A stretch of DNA of 64,000 bases from Streptomyces luteogriseus (GTDB taxonomy: Bacteria > Actinomycetota > Actinomycetes > Streptomycetales > Streptomycetaceae), in assembly GCF_014205055.1 (NCBI RefSeq), contig NZ_JACHMS010000001.1:6944001-7008000 (forward strand). Reading direction: 5' to 3'. Under the pieces are notes generated by a model. It ran no database searches. It had not been told where the DNA came from and saw only the letters and a list, made by a program, of their open reading frames with translations. This document shows positions 52,234 to 60,329 of this stretch, piece after piece (position 1 is the first letter of the stretch; every line of letters starts with the position of its first letter). The position numbers were made by a program, and so were the translations under genes.

Positions 52234-52845
52234 ATGGAAGCGGCCAGCGAGCCGAACGCGAAACAGTGCAGGAAGTGTCAGCGGTATCTGCCTCCTTCTG
52301 CATTTGCCCGTGACAAGAATCGGCGTGACGGCCTCCAGGTGCACTGTCGGGAGTGCGTGGCGAAGTACAGCGCCGCGCACTACCGGCGTCGCCGGGAGGC
52401 CGTGGGGAAACCGGTCCGGGAGCGGGTCGACGTTCCGGCTGGATACAAGCTCTGTCGGACGTGTGGCGAGATCAAGCCTCACAGCGAGTGGCACCGCAAC
52501 GCGACGGCCTCCGACGGGCTGTCAACGCGCTGCAAGGCATGCCGGGCGGTGCAGGGTCGGAAGGGGCATCTGAAGCGCCAATACGGCATCACGGAAGCCG
52601 AACGCGACGGTCTGATCGCCTCTCAAGGAGGCGTGTGCTGTATTTGTCTGTCAGCCGTGCCCGAGCATGTGGATCACTGCCACAAGACGGGTAGGGTCCG
52701 AGGCGTACTGTGCTTCAGCTGCAACGCCGCACTGGGGCAGTTCAAGGATCGGCCCGATGCCATAAGGCGGGCTGCCGCTTATGTGGAAGGAATCGCGTGG
52801 AAGCCAACACTCGTAGCACCGGGCGTCTACCAGCTGCCTTCCTGA
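52234..52845 (+). CDS. Endonuclease VII-like HNH protein in the proteasome operon
   Basis: A 203-residue protein. Two similar zinc modules lie at Cys12/15/38/41 and Cys74/77/100/103. They precede an endonuclease VII-type domain at about 115-185 with CxxC (Cys135/138), the DHCH motif at 147-150 and CFSCN at 160-164, all the metal and catalytic residues of phage T4 endonuclease VII. It may cut branched DNA. Base composition is visibly less GC-rich than the neighbours, which hints at transfer. Its last 49 bases overlap prcB, so the two are translationally coupled. A link to protein degradation is unexplained. Confidence 0.85.
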   Translation: MEAASEPNAKQCRKCQRYLPPSAFARDKNRRDGLQVHCRECVAKYSAAHYRRRREAVGKPVRERVDVPAGYKLCRTCGEIKPHSEWHRNATASDGLSTRCKACRAVQGRKGHLKRQYGITEAERDGLIASQGGVCCICLSAVPEHVDHCHKTGRVRGVLCFSCNAALGQFKDRPDAIRRAAAYVEGIAWKPTLVAPGVYQLPS

Positions 52846-53642
52846 CGCCAGGGTCCTCCTCCTTCATGGACTTCCTGTCCGAGCACCAGCCGGAGATCCT
52901 GCCCGGCAACCGGCAACTGCCCCCCACCCAGGGCGTGATCGAGGCGCCGCACGGGACCACGATCGTGGCCGTGACGTTCCCCGGTGGTGTGGTCCTCGCC
53001 GGTGACCGGCGGGCCACCATGGGCAACGTCATCGCGCAGCGGGACATCGAGAAGGTCTTCCCGGCCGACGAGTACTCGGCGGTGGGCATCGCCGGCACGG
53101 CGGGCCTGGCCGTGGAGATGGTGAAGCTGTTCCAGCTGGAGCTGGAGCACTTCGAGAAGGTCGAGGGCGCGCAGCTGTCCCTCGAGGGCAAGGCGAACCG
53201 GCTGTCGACGATGATCCGCTCCAACCTCGGCATGGCCATGCAGGGCCTGGCCGTGGTGCCGCTGTTCGCCGGGTACGACGTGGACCGCGGCAAGGGCCGG
53301 ATCTTCTCCTACGACGTCACCGGCGGCCGCTCCGAGGAGCACAACTACGCGGCCACCGGCTCCGGGTCGATCTTCGCTCGCGGTGCGATGAAGAAGCTCT
53401 TCCGGGACGACCTCAGCGAGGCCGAGGCCACCACACTGGTGATCCAGGCGCTCTACGACGCGGCAGACGACGACTCGGCGACCGGTGGTCCCGATGTCGC
53501 CCGCCGGATCTATCCCATCGTCACCGTGATCACCGACGACGGCTTCCGTCGGCTCACCGAGAACGAGGCGTCCGAGATCGCGCGCTCGATTCTCGAGCGG
53601 CGGCTGGAGCAGCCCGACGGGCCGCGGGCCGCGCTGCTGTAG
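52797..53642 (+). CDS. prcB: 20S proteasome beta subunit
   Basis: A 281-residue precursor. The propeptide of 53 residues (ending IEAPHG) precedes the catalytic Thr54 in TTIVAVTFPGG, which becomes N-terminal on autocleavage. The Ntn-hydrolase fold continues with ADEYSAVGIAGTAGLA and the Lys/Asp of LAGDRRATMGN. The GTG at 52797 (MEANTRSTGRLPAAFLTPG) sits after GGAAGGA inside the endonuclease VII-like gene; the longer frame does not match known PrcB starts. It forms the inner rings of the core with PrcA. Confidence 0.95.
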   Translation: MEANTRSTGRLPAAFLTPGSSSFMDFLSEHQPEILPGNRQLPPTQGVIEAPHGTTIVAVTFPGGVVLAGDRRATMGNVIAQRDIEKVFPADEYSAVGIAGTAGLAVEMVKLFQLELEHFEKVEGAQLSLEGKANRLSTMIRSNLGMAMQGLAVVPLFAGYDVDRGKGRIFSYDVTGGRSEEHNYAATGSGSIFARGAMKKLFRDDLSEAEATTLVIQALYDAADDDSATGGPDVARRIYPIVTVITDDGFRRLTENEASEIARSILERRLEQPDGPRAALL

Positions 53643-53709
53643 CGGCGATCGTCTTCGTGAGGGTGGTCCAGTGAACCGACGGAATCTTCCAGAGAGGGAC
53701 GGATAACCG

Positions 53710-54453
53710 GTGTCGACGCCGTTCTATGTCTCACCCCAGCAGGCCATGGCCGACCGGGCGGAGTACGCCCGGAAGGGCATCGCCCGTGGTCGCAGCCTGG
53801 TCGTGCTGCAGTTTGCCGACGGCATCGTGTTCGTCGGCGAGAACCCGTCCCGTGCGCTGCACAAGTTCAGCGAGATCTACGACCGGATCGGCTTCGCGGC
53901 CGCCGGCAAGTACAACGAGTACGAGAACCTGCGGATCGGCGGTGTGCGCTACGCCGACCTGCGGGGTTACACCTACGACCGTGACGATGTGACGGCCCGG
54001 GGTCTGGCGAACGTGTACGCGCAGACGCTGGGCACGATCTTCTCCAGCGCGGCCGAGAAGCCGTACGAGGTGGAGCTGGTCGTCGCCGAGGTCGGGGAGA
54101 CGCCCGAGGGTGATCAGATCTACCGGCTGCCGCACGACGGTTCCATCGTGGACGAGCACGGCTCGGTCGCGGTGGGCGGCAACGCGGAGCAGATCAGCAG
54201 CTATCTGGACCAGCGTCACCGGGAGGGCATGACGTTGGCGGAGGCGCTGAAGCTGGCGGTGCAGGCGCTGTCCCGTGACACCAACGGCAGTGAGCGGGAG
54301 ATCCCCGCGGAGCGGCTCGAGGTGGCGGTGCTGGACCGGACCCGGCCGCAGAAGCGCAAGTTCAAGCGGATCAGTGGGCGGCAGTTGTCGCGTCTGCTCG
54401 GTGCGGGTGCCGCCGGCGGTGATGAGGAGGAGGCGTCGGAGGACGCCGAGTAG
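53710..54453 (+). CDS. prcA: 20S proteasome alpha subunit
   Basis: A 247-residue Ntn-fold protein without a catalytic Thr, forming the outer rings and the gate. The N-terminus MSTPFYVSPQQAMADRAEYA is the gating peptide. The alpha core contains GIARGRSLVVLQFADGIVFV and SVAVGGNAEQISSYLDQRH. The C-terminal 20 residues are Gly/Glu-rich. GTG start 68 bases after prcB, same transcript. It receives the QYL tail of ARC. Confidence 0.95.
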   Translation: MSTPFYVSPQQAMADRAEYARKGIARGRSLVVLQFADGIVFVGENPSRALHKFSEIYDRIGFAAAGKYNEYENLRIGGVRYADLRGYTYDRDDVTARGLANVYAQTLGTIFSSAAEKPYEVELVVAEVGETPEGDQIYRLPHDGSIVDEHGSVAVGGNAEQISSYLDQRHREGMTLAEALKLAVQALSRDTNGSEREIPAERLEVAVLDRTRPQKRKFKRISGRQLSRLLGAGAAGGDEEEASEDAE

Positions 54454-54563
54454 TTCTGACGTGGTGTGACGCGCTCCGGCCGGTGGTTCGTGGCCGGGGC
54501 GCGTCCGCTGTGTCTGGCGCCGGTGGGGGTGCGGGTGCTTCGCCTTCGCGTGGGGTGTGGGTC

Positions 54564-54674
54564 GGGGCCGCGTCGGGGGGTGTCCGTCCTCGGAACGGCG
54601 CGATGGGGTCGGATACCGACTAACCGTCCGTTGACGCGCCAACCGCTGCGGGCGGACACCCCCGACACGGCCCC
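54564..54674. repeat. Long imperfect hairpin after prcA
   Basis: A 22-23-base arm at 54564-54586 pairs with 54653-54674 with one mismatch and one extra base, enclosing 66 bases. It lies 110 bases after the prcA stop. The gene-less stretch 54454-54865 also holds two direct repeats and otherwise no coding signal. Confidence 0.7.
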
Positions 54675-54765
54675 TTGCGTACGACGGCGGGTGCGGGCCG
54701 CCCTCGCTGCGGGCATGCGTGCCGCTGGGGGCGGCACCCGTCCCAAGGAGAGCGGCACCCCGTTC

Positions 54766-54843
54766 CGCCGGGCTGCGGACCCACCTGGCCTCAGCACCGA
54801 CGCAGCGGCACCACTCGACGCCGGGCTGCGGACCCACCCGGCC
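54766..54843. repeat. 25-bp direct repeat near the LacI gene end
   Basis: The 25 bases at 54766-54790 recur at 54819-54843 with one change. The repeats lie just downstream of the LacI-family gene (which ends at 54866) and do not form a hairpin together. Confidence 0.75.
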
Positions 54844-54865
54844 CCCGCGGCAATGGCCCCCACAG

Positions 54866-55876
54866 TCAACGAGGTGGGGCCGTGGAGCTTCGTACCATCA
54901 GCTGTACCGGGATGTCCCCGCTCTCGGGGGCGCGGTCCTCCAGGACGGCCAGGAGGGCCCGCATGCCGTGCTCGCCGAAGAGCTCGGCGTTCAGCTGGAC
55001 TGTCGTCAGTTCCGGGTCCATGGCCGTCGCGAGGGCTAGGTCGTCGACGCCTGTGACCGACAGGTCGTCCGGGATGCGCAGGCCCAGACGTCGGGCTGCC
55101 TTGTACGTGCCGGCCGCGAGCTGGTCGTCGTCGCAGATCACGGCGGTGGGGCGAGCGCCGGGAGCCGCGAGCGCCGCTTCGGCGGCAGCCACCGCTCCCT
55201 CGATGGAGATCGGGGAGCGGGCCGTGCGGACGGACGTGCCCGGTACCTTCGCCAGTCTCGCCGCCAGTTCCCGGGCGCGTACCTCGAAGGTCCAGGAGGG
55301 GACGTCCGCTGCCAGATGGAGGAAGCGGCGGTGGCCCAGGGACAGCAGGTGTTCCGTGGCCTGGCGAATGCCGTCGGCGATGTCCAGGTTCACCGTCGCC
55401 GCGCCGAGGCTCCCGGCCGGGTCGCTGTCCAGCATCACCAGGGGGAGTGCCTCGCCGCGGATGGCGGTGAGTGCGTCCGCGGCCATGGAGGAGGCGATGA
55501 CGCCGTCCAGGGCGGCCTGCGCGGAGGCGAAGGGGTCGCGGGCGGGGCCGATGCCCTCGGGGGAGGGGTAGAGGACCACGCCGAAGCCGTGTTCGGCCGC
55601 GACGCGGGCGGCGCCGGTGTAAACGCCGGCGAAGAACTCCGTGGTGAGGGCGGGGACGACCAGGAGGACGGTGCGGGTGCGGCCCAGGCGCAGGTTGCGG
55701 GCGGCCAGGTTGGGGCGGTAGCCCAGGTCGCGGGCGGCCTCGCGGACGCGCTCGGCGGTCGCCTCCGAGACGCGGCCGCGCCATTTGTCGCCGAGGACCA
55801 GGGACACGGCTGCCTGAGAGACGCCGGCGGCCTGGGCGACGTCCCGGCTCGTGGGGCGGGTGCTGCCTCGTGCCAC
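54866..55876 (-). CDS. LacI-family transcriptional regulator
   Basis: A 336-residue repressor. The helix-turn-helix is SRDVAQAAGVSQAAVSLVLG near the N-terminus with the hinge RVREAARDLGYRPNLAARNL. The periplasmic-binding-like effector domain has LLSLGHRRFLHLAAD and TAVICDDDQLAAGTYKAARR. I take GTG 55876 as start since GAAGGAG lies about ten bases upstream and the promoter-like dyad at 55920-55948 would start transcription between the two candidates; the ATG at 55918 lacks a ribosome-binding site. It most likely controls the divergent MFS gene. The sugar ligand is unknown. Confidence 0.82.
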   Translation of the reverse strand: MARGSTRPTSRDVAQAAGVSQAAVSLVLGDKWRGRVSEATAERVREAARDLGYRPNLAARNLRLGRTRTVLLVVPALTTEFFAGVYTGAARVAAEHGFGVVLYPSPEGIGPARDPFASAQAALDGVIASSMAADALTAIRGEALPLVMLDSDPAGSLGAATVNLDIADGIRQATEHLLSLGHRRFLHLAADVPSWTFEVRARELAARLAKVPGTSVRTARSPISIEGAVAAAEAALAAPGARPTAVICDDDQLAAGTYKAARRLGLRIPDDLSVTGVDDLALATAMDPELTTVQLNAELFGEHGMRALLAVLEDRAPESGDIPVQLMVRSSTAPPR

Positions 55877-55919
55877 CGTCGGCCTGCTCCTTCGTCTGGA
55901 CTCGTGAACAGCGGACATG

Positions 55920-55948
55920 GTACGTATGGAAACCGACGTTATACGTAC
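55920..55948. promoter_or_regulatory. Operator in the LacI/MFS divergent region
   Basis: GTACGTAT and ATACGTAC form a perfect 8-bp inverted repeat separated by 13 bases. The site lies between the divergent LacI regulator and MFS gene and overlaps possible -10 elements on both strands (TATACG at 55940-55945 on plus). Autoregulation is likely. Confidence 0.6.
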
Positions 55949-55972
55949 AACCCAAGGCGGGACGGCGGGGAC

Positions 55973-57232
55973 ATGGCCACGGGGTACCTGGAGATCCTTC
56001 GGGCGCGGCACGCCGCCCGGCTGCTCGTCGGCACGCTGGTGGGCCGGCTGCCCAATGCCACGGCCGCCATCGCGATCGTGCTGTTCGTCCGGGCGGAGGG
56101 CGGCACGTACACCCTTGCGGGGGCGCTGGCGGCCGTCTACGGCGTCGCCAACGCCGTCGGGCAGCCCGTGCTGGGCAGGATCGTGGATCTGCGCGGCCAG
56201 CCGCGTGTGCAGCTGCCGGCGGCCGTCCTCTCCGCGCTCGCGATGGCCCTGTTCGCCTTCTGGGGCATCGGGTCACTGCCGCTCGCCTACGCGGCCGTCG
56301 CCGGAGCCGGGCTCTTCACGCCGCCGCTGGAAGGCGGACTGCGGGCGCTGTGGCCCTCCGTGCTGCGCCGGGAGGACCAGGTGCACACGGCGTACGCCAT
56401 GGACGCCGTGGCCCAGGAGGTGATGTTCACCGTCGGGCCGCTGCTCGTGACGCTGTGCACGTCCCTGTGGTCGGCCCAGGCCGCGCTGCTCGTGCTGAAC
56501 GTGATCGGTGTGCTGGGGGCGCTGTCCGTCGTCGTGTCGCCGCCCTCGCGTGCCTGGCGGTCCGCGCCGCGGGAGGCGCACTGGCTCGGTGCGCTGCGCT
56601 CGGCGGGATTGCTCGCGCTGCTGGCGGCGTTCCTGTTCATCGGGATGGCGCTCGGATCCATCACGGTCGCCTCGGTGCCCTACGCGGACGCCCACGGCGG
56701 TGACGCCGTGTACGGCTGGCTGATGGCGGCCCTGGGATTCGGTGCGCTGGTCGGTGGCACCCTCTACGGGGCCCGGCAGTGGGCCGGTGAGCCCGCGCGG
56801 CGACTGCGGGTGCTGGTGGCCCTTCTGGTGGTGTGTTACCTCCCGCTGATGCTCATGCCGGACGCCGTGCCCATGGTGGCGCTCACCGCGCTCGCCGGGG
56901 TCTTCCTCGCGCCCGCCATCGCCTGCGCGTTCGTCCTGGTCGACCGGCACGCGCCGCGGGGCACGGTCACCGAGGCGTTCTCCTGGCTGGTGACGACGTT
57001 CACCGTGGGCCACTCGGTCGGAACGGGCGTCGCCGGGCCCGTCGTCGAGGCGGGCGGGGCCCTGTGGGGCTTCGCCGTGCCGGCTGTCGCCGGTGGCGTG
57101 TCTCTGCTGGTTTTGACCGCCACAGGACGGGTAGTCGCAGCTCCCGGCCAGGGAGCGGTTGTTGCGGCCGGTTCGGAAAATGATCCAAACCGTGCCGTCG
57201 AACCCCGTTTCAGTTCAGGGGATCGGGCGTAA
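55973..57232 (+). CDS. MFS transporter
   Basis: A 419-residue permease with about 12 transmembrane helices; the loop after helix 2 carries NAVGQPVLGRIVDLRGQPRV, a major-facilitator motif A variant. It resembles drug-efflux or small-molecule MFS proteins; the substrate is unknown. ATG 55973 (MATGYLEILRARHAARLLVG) follows GGCGGGG. Divergent from a LacI-type regulator, so a sugar-like inducer is possible. It sits between prcA and pafA, interrupting the proteasome cluster; 9 bases separate its stop from pafA. Confidence 0.83.
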   Translation: MATGYLEILRARHAARLLVGTLVGRLPNATAAIAIVLFVRAEGGTYTLAGALAAVYGVANAVGQPVLGRIVDLRGQPRVQLPAAVLSALAMALFAFWGIGSLPLAYAAVAGAGLFTPPLEGGLRALWPSVLRREDQVHTAYAMDAVAQEVMFTVGPLLVTLCTSLWSAQAALLVLNVIGVLGALSVVVSPPSRAWRSAPREAHWLGALRSAGLLALLAAFLFIGMALGSITVASVPYADAHGGDAVYGWLMAALGFGALVGGTLYGARQWAGEPARRLRVLVALLVVCYLPLMLMPDAVPMVALTALAGVFLAPAIACAFVLVDRHAPRGTVTEAFSWLVTTFTVGHSVGTGVAGPVVEAGGALWGFAVPAVAGGVSLLVLTATGRVVAAPGQGAVVAAGSENDPNRAVEPRFSSGDRA

Positions 57233-57235
57233 TGT
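57230..57235 (+). promoter_or_regulatory. Possible leaderless promoter -10 of pafA
   Basis: TAATGT ends six bases before the pafA ATG, with TTTCAG at 57208-57213 as a -35 candidate at 16-base spacing. It overlaps the MFS stop codon. No Shine-Dalgarno sequence is present before the ATG. Confidence 0.45.
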
Positions 57236-57241
57236 TCCCTC

Positions 57242-58603
57242 ATGGACCGCCGCATTTTCGGGCTGGAGAACGAGTACGGCGTCACGTGCACGTTCAGGGG
57301 ACAGCGCCGCCTGTCTCCTGACGAGGTGGCGCGGTACCTCTTCCGCCGTGTCGTGTCATGGGGCCGCAGCAGCAATGTCTTTCTGCGAAACGGCGCCCGC
57401 CTCTATCTCGACGTGGGATCGCATCCGGAATACGCGACACCGGAATGCGACAACGTGACCGAACTGGTCACCCACGACAAAGCAGGCGAGCGCATTCTCG
57501 AGGGACTCCTGGTGGACGCCGAACGACGCCTGCACGAGGAGGGAATCGCGGGCGACGTCTACCTCTTCAAGAACAACACCGACTCTGCGGGCAACTCCTA
57601 CGGGTGCCACGAGAACTATCTGGTCGCCCGGCACGGAGAGTTCTCCCGACTCGCGGACATCCTCATTCCGTTCCTGGTCACCCGGCAACTGCTGTGCGGT
57701 GCCGGCAAGGTGCTGCAGACGCCGCGCGGTGCGGTGTACTGCGTCAGCCAGCGGGCCGAACACATCTGGGAGGGTGTCTCCTCGGCGACGACCCGCTCCC
57801 GGCCCATCATCAACACGCGTGACGAGCCGCACGCGGACGCCGAGCGCTACCGCCGCCTGCACGTCATCGTGGGCGACTCCAACATGTCCGAGACGACCAT
57901 GCTGCTCAAGGTCGGTGCCACCGACCTGGTGCTGCGCATGATCGAGGCGGGCACGGTGATGCGGGACCTCACCCTGGAGAACCCGATCCGGGCGATCCGC
58001 GAGGTCAGCCACGACATCACCGGCCGTCGCAAGGTACGTCTGGCCAGCGGACGCGAGGCTTCCGCCCTGGAGGTGCAGCGCGAGTACTACGAGAAGGCCC
58101 TGGACTTCTGCGAGCGCCGGGGCATCCGCACCGGCACCGTCGAGCAGGTCCTGGAGCTGTGGGGCCGCACCCTGGACGCGATCGAGGCCGAGGACCTCGA
58201 CCGTATCGGCACCGAGATCGACTGGGTCATGAAGTACAAGCTCATCGAGCGGTACCGCGCCAAGCACAACATGACCATGTCGCACCCGCGGGTCGCGCAG
58301 ATAGACCTCGCCTACCACGACATCCACCGGCGTCGTGGTCTGTACTACCTGCTCGAGAAGAAGGGCCAGGCGGCCCGCATCTGCAACGACTTGAAGATCT
58401 TCGAGGGCAAGTCCGTTCCGCCGCAGACCACTCGGGCCCGGCTGCGCGGCGACTTCATCCGGCGGGCCCAGGAACAGCGCCGTGACTTCACGGTCGACTG
58501 GGTCCACCTCAAGCTGAACGACCAGGCTCAGCGGACCGTGCTGTGCAAGGACCCGTTCCGTTCCGTGGACGAGCGGGTGGAGAAGCTGATCGCCGGAATG
58601 TGA
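57242..58603 (+). CDS. pafA: Pup ligase PafA
   Basis: A 453-residue glutamine-synthetase-fold ligase. The catalytic strand is FGLENEYGVTC (with Glu acting as base). The shared family segments LFKNNTDSAGNSYGCHENYL and NTRDEPHADAERYRRLHVIV follow, without the Dop loop. The C-terminal domain (LHLK-like VDWVHLKLNDQAQRTVLCKD) is PafA-type. It joins the C-terminal Glu of deamidated Pup to lysine side chains using ATP. It is placed after the MFS gene, with which it nearly overlaps, but probably has its own promoter. Confidence 0.96.
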   Translation: MDRRIFGLENEYGVTCTFRGQRRLSPDEVARYLFRRVVSWGRSSNVFLRNGARLYLDVGSHPEYATPECDNVTELVTHDKAGERILEGLLVDAERRLHEEGIAGDVYLFKNNTDSAGNSYGCHENYLVARHGEFSRLADILIPFLVTRQLLCGAGKVLQTPRGAVYCVSQRAEHIWEGVSSATTRSRPIINTRDEPHADAERYRRLHVIVGDSNMSETTMLLKVGATDLVLRMIEAGTVMRDLTLENPIRAIREVSHDITGRRKVRLASGREASALEVQREYYEKALDFCERRGIRTGTVEQVLELWGRTLDAIEAEDLDRIGTEIDWVMKYKLIERYRAKHNMTMSHPRVAQIDLAYHDIHRRRGLYYLLEKKGQAARICNDLKIFEGKSVPPQTTRARLRGDFIRRAQEQRRDFTVDWVHLKLNDQAQRTVLCKDPFRSVDERVEKLIAGM

Positions 58604-58624
58604 GCCTGAGCCGGCCTTCCGAAT

Positions 58625-58662
58625 GCCGGTGCCCGGAGGTTTTCACACCTTCGGGCACCGGC
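58625..58662 (+). terminator. Terminator after pafA
   Basis: GCCGGTGCCCG and AGGT pair with ACCT and CGGGCACCGGC around a short loop, 22 bases after the stop. Confidence 0.8.
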
Positions 58663-58792
58663 CCTTTCCGGCCCGGCTCCGGCGTTCCGGGGGCGTCCCG
58701 GGTGAGGCCGTGTCGCGGGGTGAGGCGAGTGCGGAGCGTGTACGCCGTAGAGTGGCGGCCATTGCCCCCCACTCCCGATCCCAGTTGGACTG

Positions 58793-59773
58793 ATGAACTA
58801 CAACACGAAACGACTCGTGGCCGCGCTGCTGGCCGTTCCCGCCCTGTTGTTCACCGCCGCGTGCGGATCGGACGACGGGAACAACGGCGACGCGGCCGGA
58901 GGCGTCGCCGAGATCAAGGGGAAGGTCGGGGCGAAGCCCGAGATCTCCGTACCCAAGGAGGGCAAGCCGTCCGACGAGACCGTGGTCAAGACGGTCTCGG
59001 CGGGCAGCGGAACGCCGATCAAGGGCTCGGACTTCGTCCGGCTGGACTGGACCGTCGAGAAGTGGGGCGGGGACCAGGAGCTCGGCGGTACCTGGGCCGC
59101 GGGGGCGGCGGGTGACAAGGCGCCCCGGCGGCAGTCCATCGAGCAGATCGGCAAGCCGAGCCAGCAGCTGCCCGAGAAGGTCCTGGACGCGGTGAAGGGC
59201 AAGAAGCCCGGCAGCCGCATCCTGGTGCAGGGCACCGCGGGTGATCTGATCGGCCAGAGCCTGAACACGTCCTCCGGGATCGCCGCCAAGGACGTGCTGA
59301 TCTGGGTGGTCGACCCGGTCGGGGCCGCGAGCGTGGACGTCAAGGCCGAGGCCGAGGGCGAGCAGGCGCCCTCCGAGCCGGGCATGCCCGAGGTGAAGTC
59401 CCCGTCGCAGAAGGCCGCGGTCATCACCGTGCCCAAGGGCGAGAAGGCTCCCAAGGAGCTCAAGGAGCAGGTGCTGATCAAGGGCGACGGCAAGAAGGTC
59501 GAGGCCGGCCAGGGACTCATCGCCCAGTACACCGGGGTCAAGTGGGAGGACGGCAAGAAGTTCGACTCCTCCTGGGACCACGGCGGCGCCACCGCCTTCC
59601 AGATCGGCAACGGCTCCGTGGTGGCAGGCTGGGACAAGGGCCTCGTCGGCAAGCACGTGGGCGACCGGGTGCTGCTGGTGATCCCGCCCTCGCTGGGCTA
59701 CGGCGCGAGCCCCCAGAGCGAGCTGGCCAAGAACACACTGGTCTTCACGGTGGACATCCTCGGCACGGTCTGA
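58793..59773 (+). CDS. FKBP-type prolyl isomerase lipoprotein with two FKBP-like domains
   Basis: A 326-residue lipoprotein with lipobox Cys24 (LFTAACGS). The C-terminal FKBP domain (about 225-326) is intact: KFDSSWDHGGATAFQIGNGS, VVAGWDKGLVGKHVGDRVLL and PSLGYG with closing strand LVFTVDILG. The preceding half (about 60-180) shows the same pattern in weak form (DFVRLDWTVEKWGGDQELGG; LPEKVLDAVKGKKPGSRILV) without the binding-pocket residues. It should fold secreted proteins outside the membrane. ATG 58793. Upstream of a second, cytosolic FKBP. Confidence 0.85.
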   Translation: MNYNTKRLVAALLAVPALLFTAACGSDDGNNGDAAGGVAEIKGKVGAKPEISVPKEGKPSDETVVKTVSAGSGTPIKGSDFVRLDWTVEKWGGDQELGGTWAAGAAGDKAPRRQSIEQIGKPSQQLPEKVLDAVKGKKPGSRILVQGTAGDLIGQSLNTSSGIAAKDVLIWVVDPVGAASVDVKAEAEGEQAPSEPGMPEVKSPSQKAAVITVPKGEKAPKELKEQVLIKGDGKKVEAGQGLIAQYTGVKWEDGKKFDSSWDHGGATAFQIGNGSVVAGWDKGLVGKHVGDRVLLVIPPSLGYGASPQSELAKNTLVFTVDILGTV

Positions 59774-59829
59774 CCCGGCCGGTCTGTGAGACTGTCCCCG
59801 ACGCAGGTCACGCAACAAGGAGAGATGAA

Positions 59830-60201
59830 GTGAGCATCGAAAAGCCCGAGATCGACTTCCCGGGCGGCGAGCCCCCGGCGGACCTCGAGATCAAGGACAT
59901 CTGGGAGGGCGACGGCCCGGTCGCGCAGGCCGGCCAGACCGTCACCGTGCACTACGTGGGTGTCTCCTTCAGCACGGGCGAGGAGTTCGACGCCAGCTGG
60001 AACCGCGGCGCCCCGTTCCGCTTCCCGCTGGGCGGCGGCCGGGTCATCAAGGGCTGGGACCAGGGCGTGCAGGGCATGAAGGTCGGCGGCCGCCGCCAGC
60101 TGACCATCCCCGCGCACCTCGCCTACGGCAACCAGAGCCCGACCCCTCTGATCAAGCCCGGCGAGACGCTGATCTTCGTGGTCGACCTGCTCGGGGTCTG
60201 A
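59830..60201 (+). CDS. FKBP-type peptidyl-prolyl cis-trans isomerase
   Basis: A 123-residue single-domain cytosolic FKBP. Pocket residues are present: FDASWNRGAPFRFPLGGGRV, IKGWDQGVQGMKVGGRRQLT, the IPAHLAYG loop and TLIFVVDLLGV at the end. It catalyses proline isomerisation in protein folding. GTG 59830 after AAGGAGAGATGAA. It is 56 bases after the FKBP lipoprotein and followed by a terminator. Confidence 0.93.
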   Translation: MSIEKPEIDFPGGEPPADLEIKDIWEGDGPVAQAGQTVTVHYVGVSFSTGEEFDASWNRGAPFRFPLGGGRVIKGWDQGVQGMKVGGRRQLTIPAHLAYGNQSPTPLIKPGETLIFVVDLLGV

Positions 60202-60228
60202 GCAGGCTCCGACAGACTCGATCATGTG

Positions 60229-60256
60229 GGGCCCATGCCTGCTCGGGCATGGGCCC
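60229..60256 (+). terminator. Terminator after the FKBP genes
   Basis: GGGCCCATGCC pairs with GGCATGGGCCC around a loop of six bases, followed by a CTTTT-containing tract. Confidence 0.82.
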
Positions 60257-60329
60257 TCGGCTTTTGCCGTGCCACCGTGTGGCGGTACGGTCATCGCTCG
60301 TAAGCACCATAGGGAGGCGAAGCGCGTCG

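Noticed and set aside
52234..52845. Endonuclease VII-like gene as part of a prophage
   Set aside because: Flanking genes are core proteasome genes with normal spacing and no phage structural, integrase or att sequences are seen.
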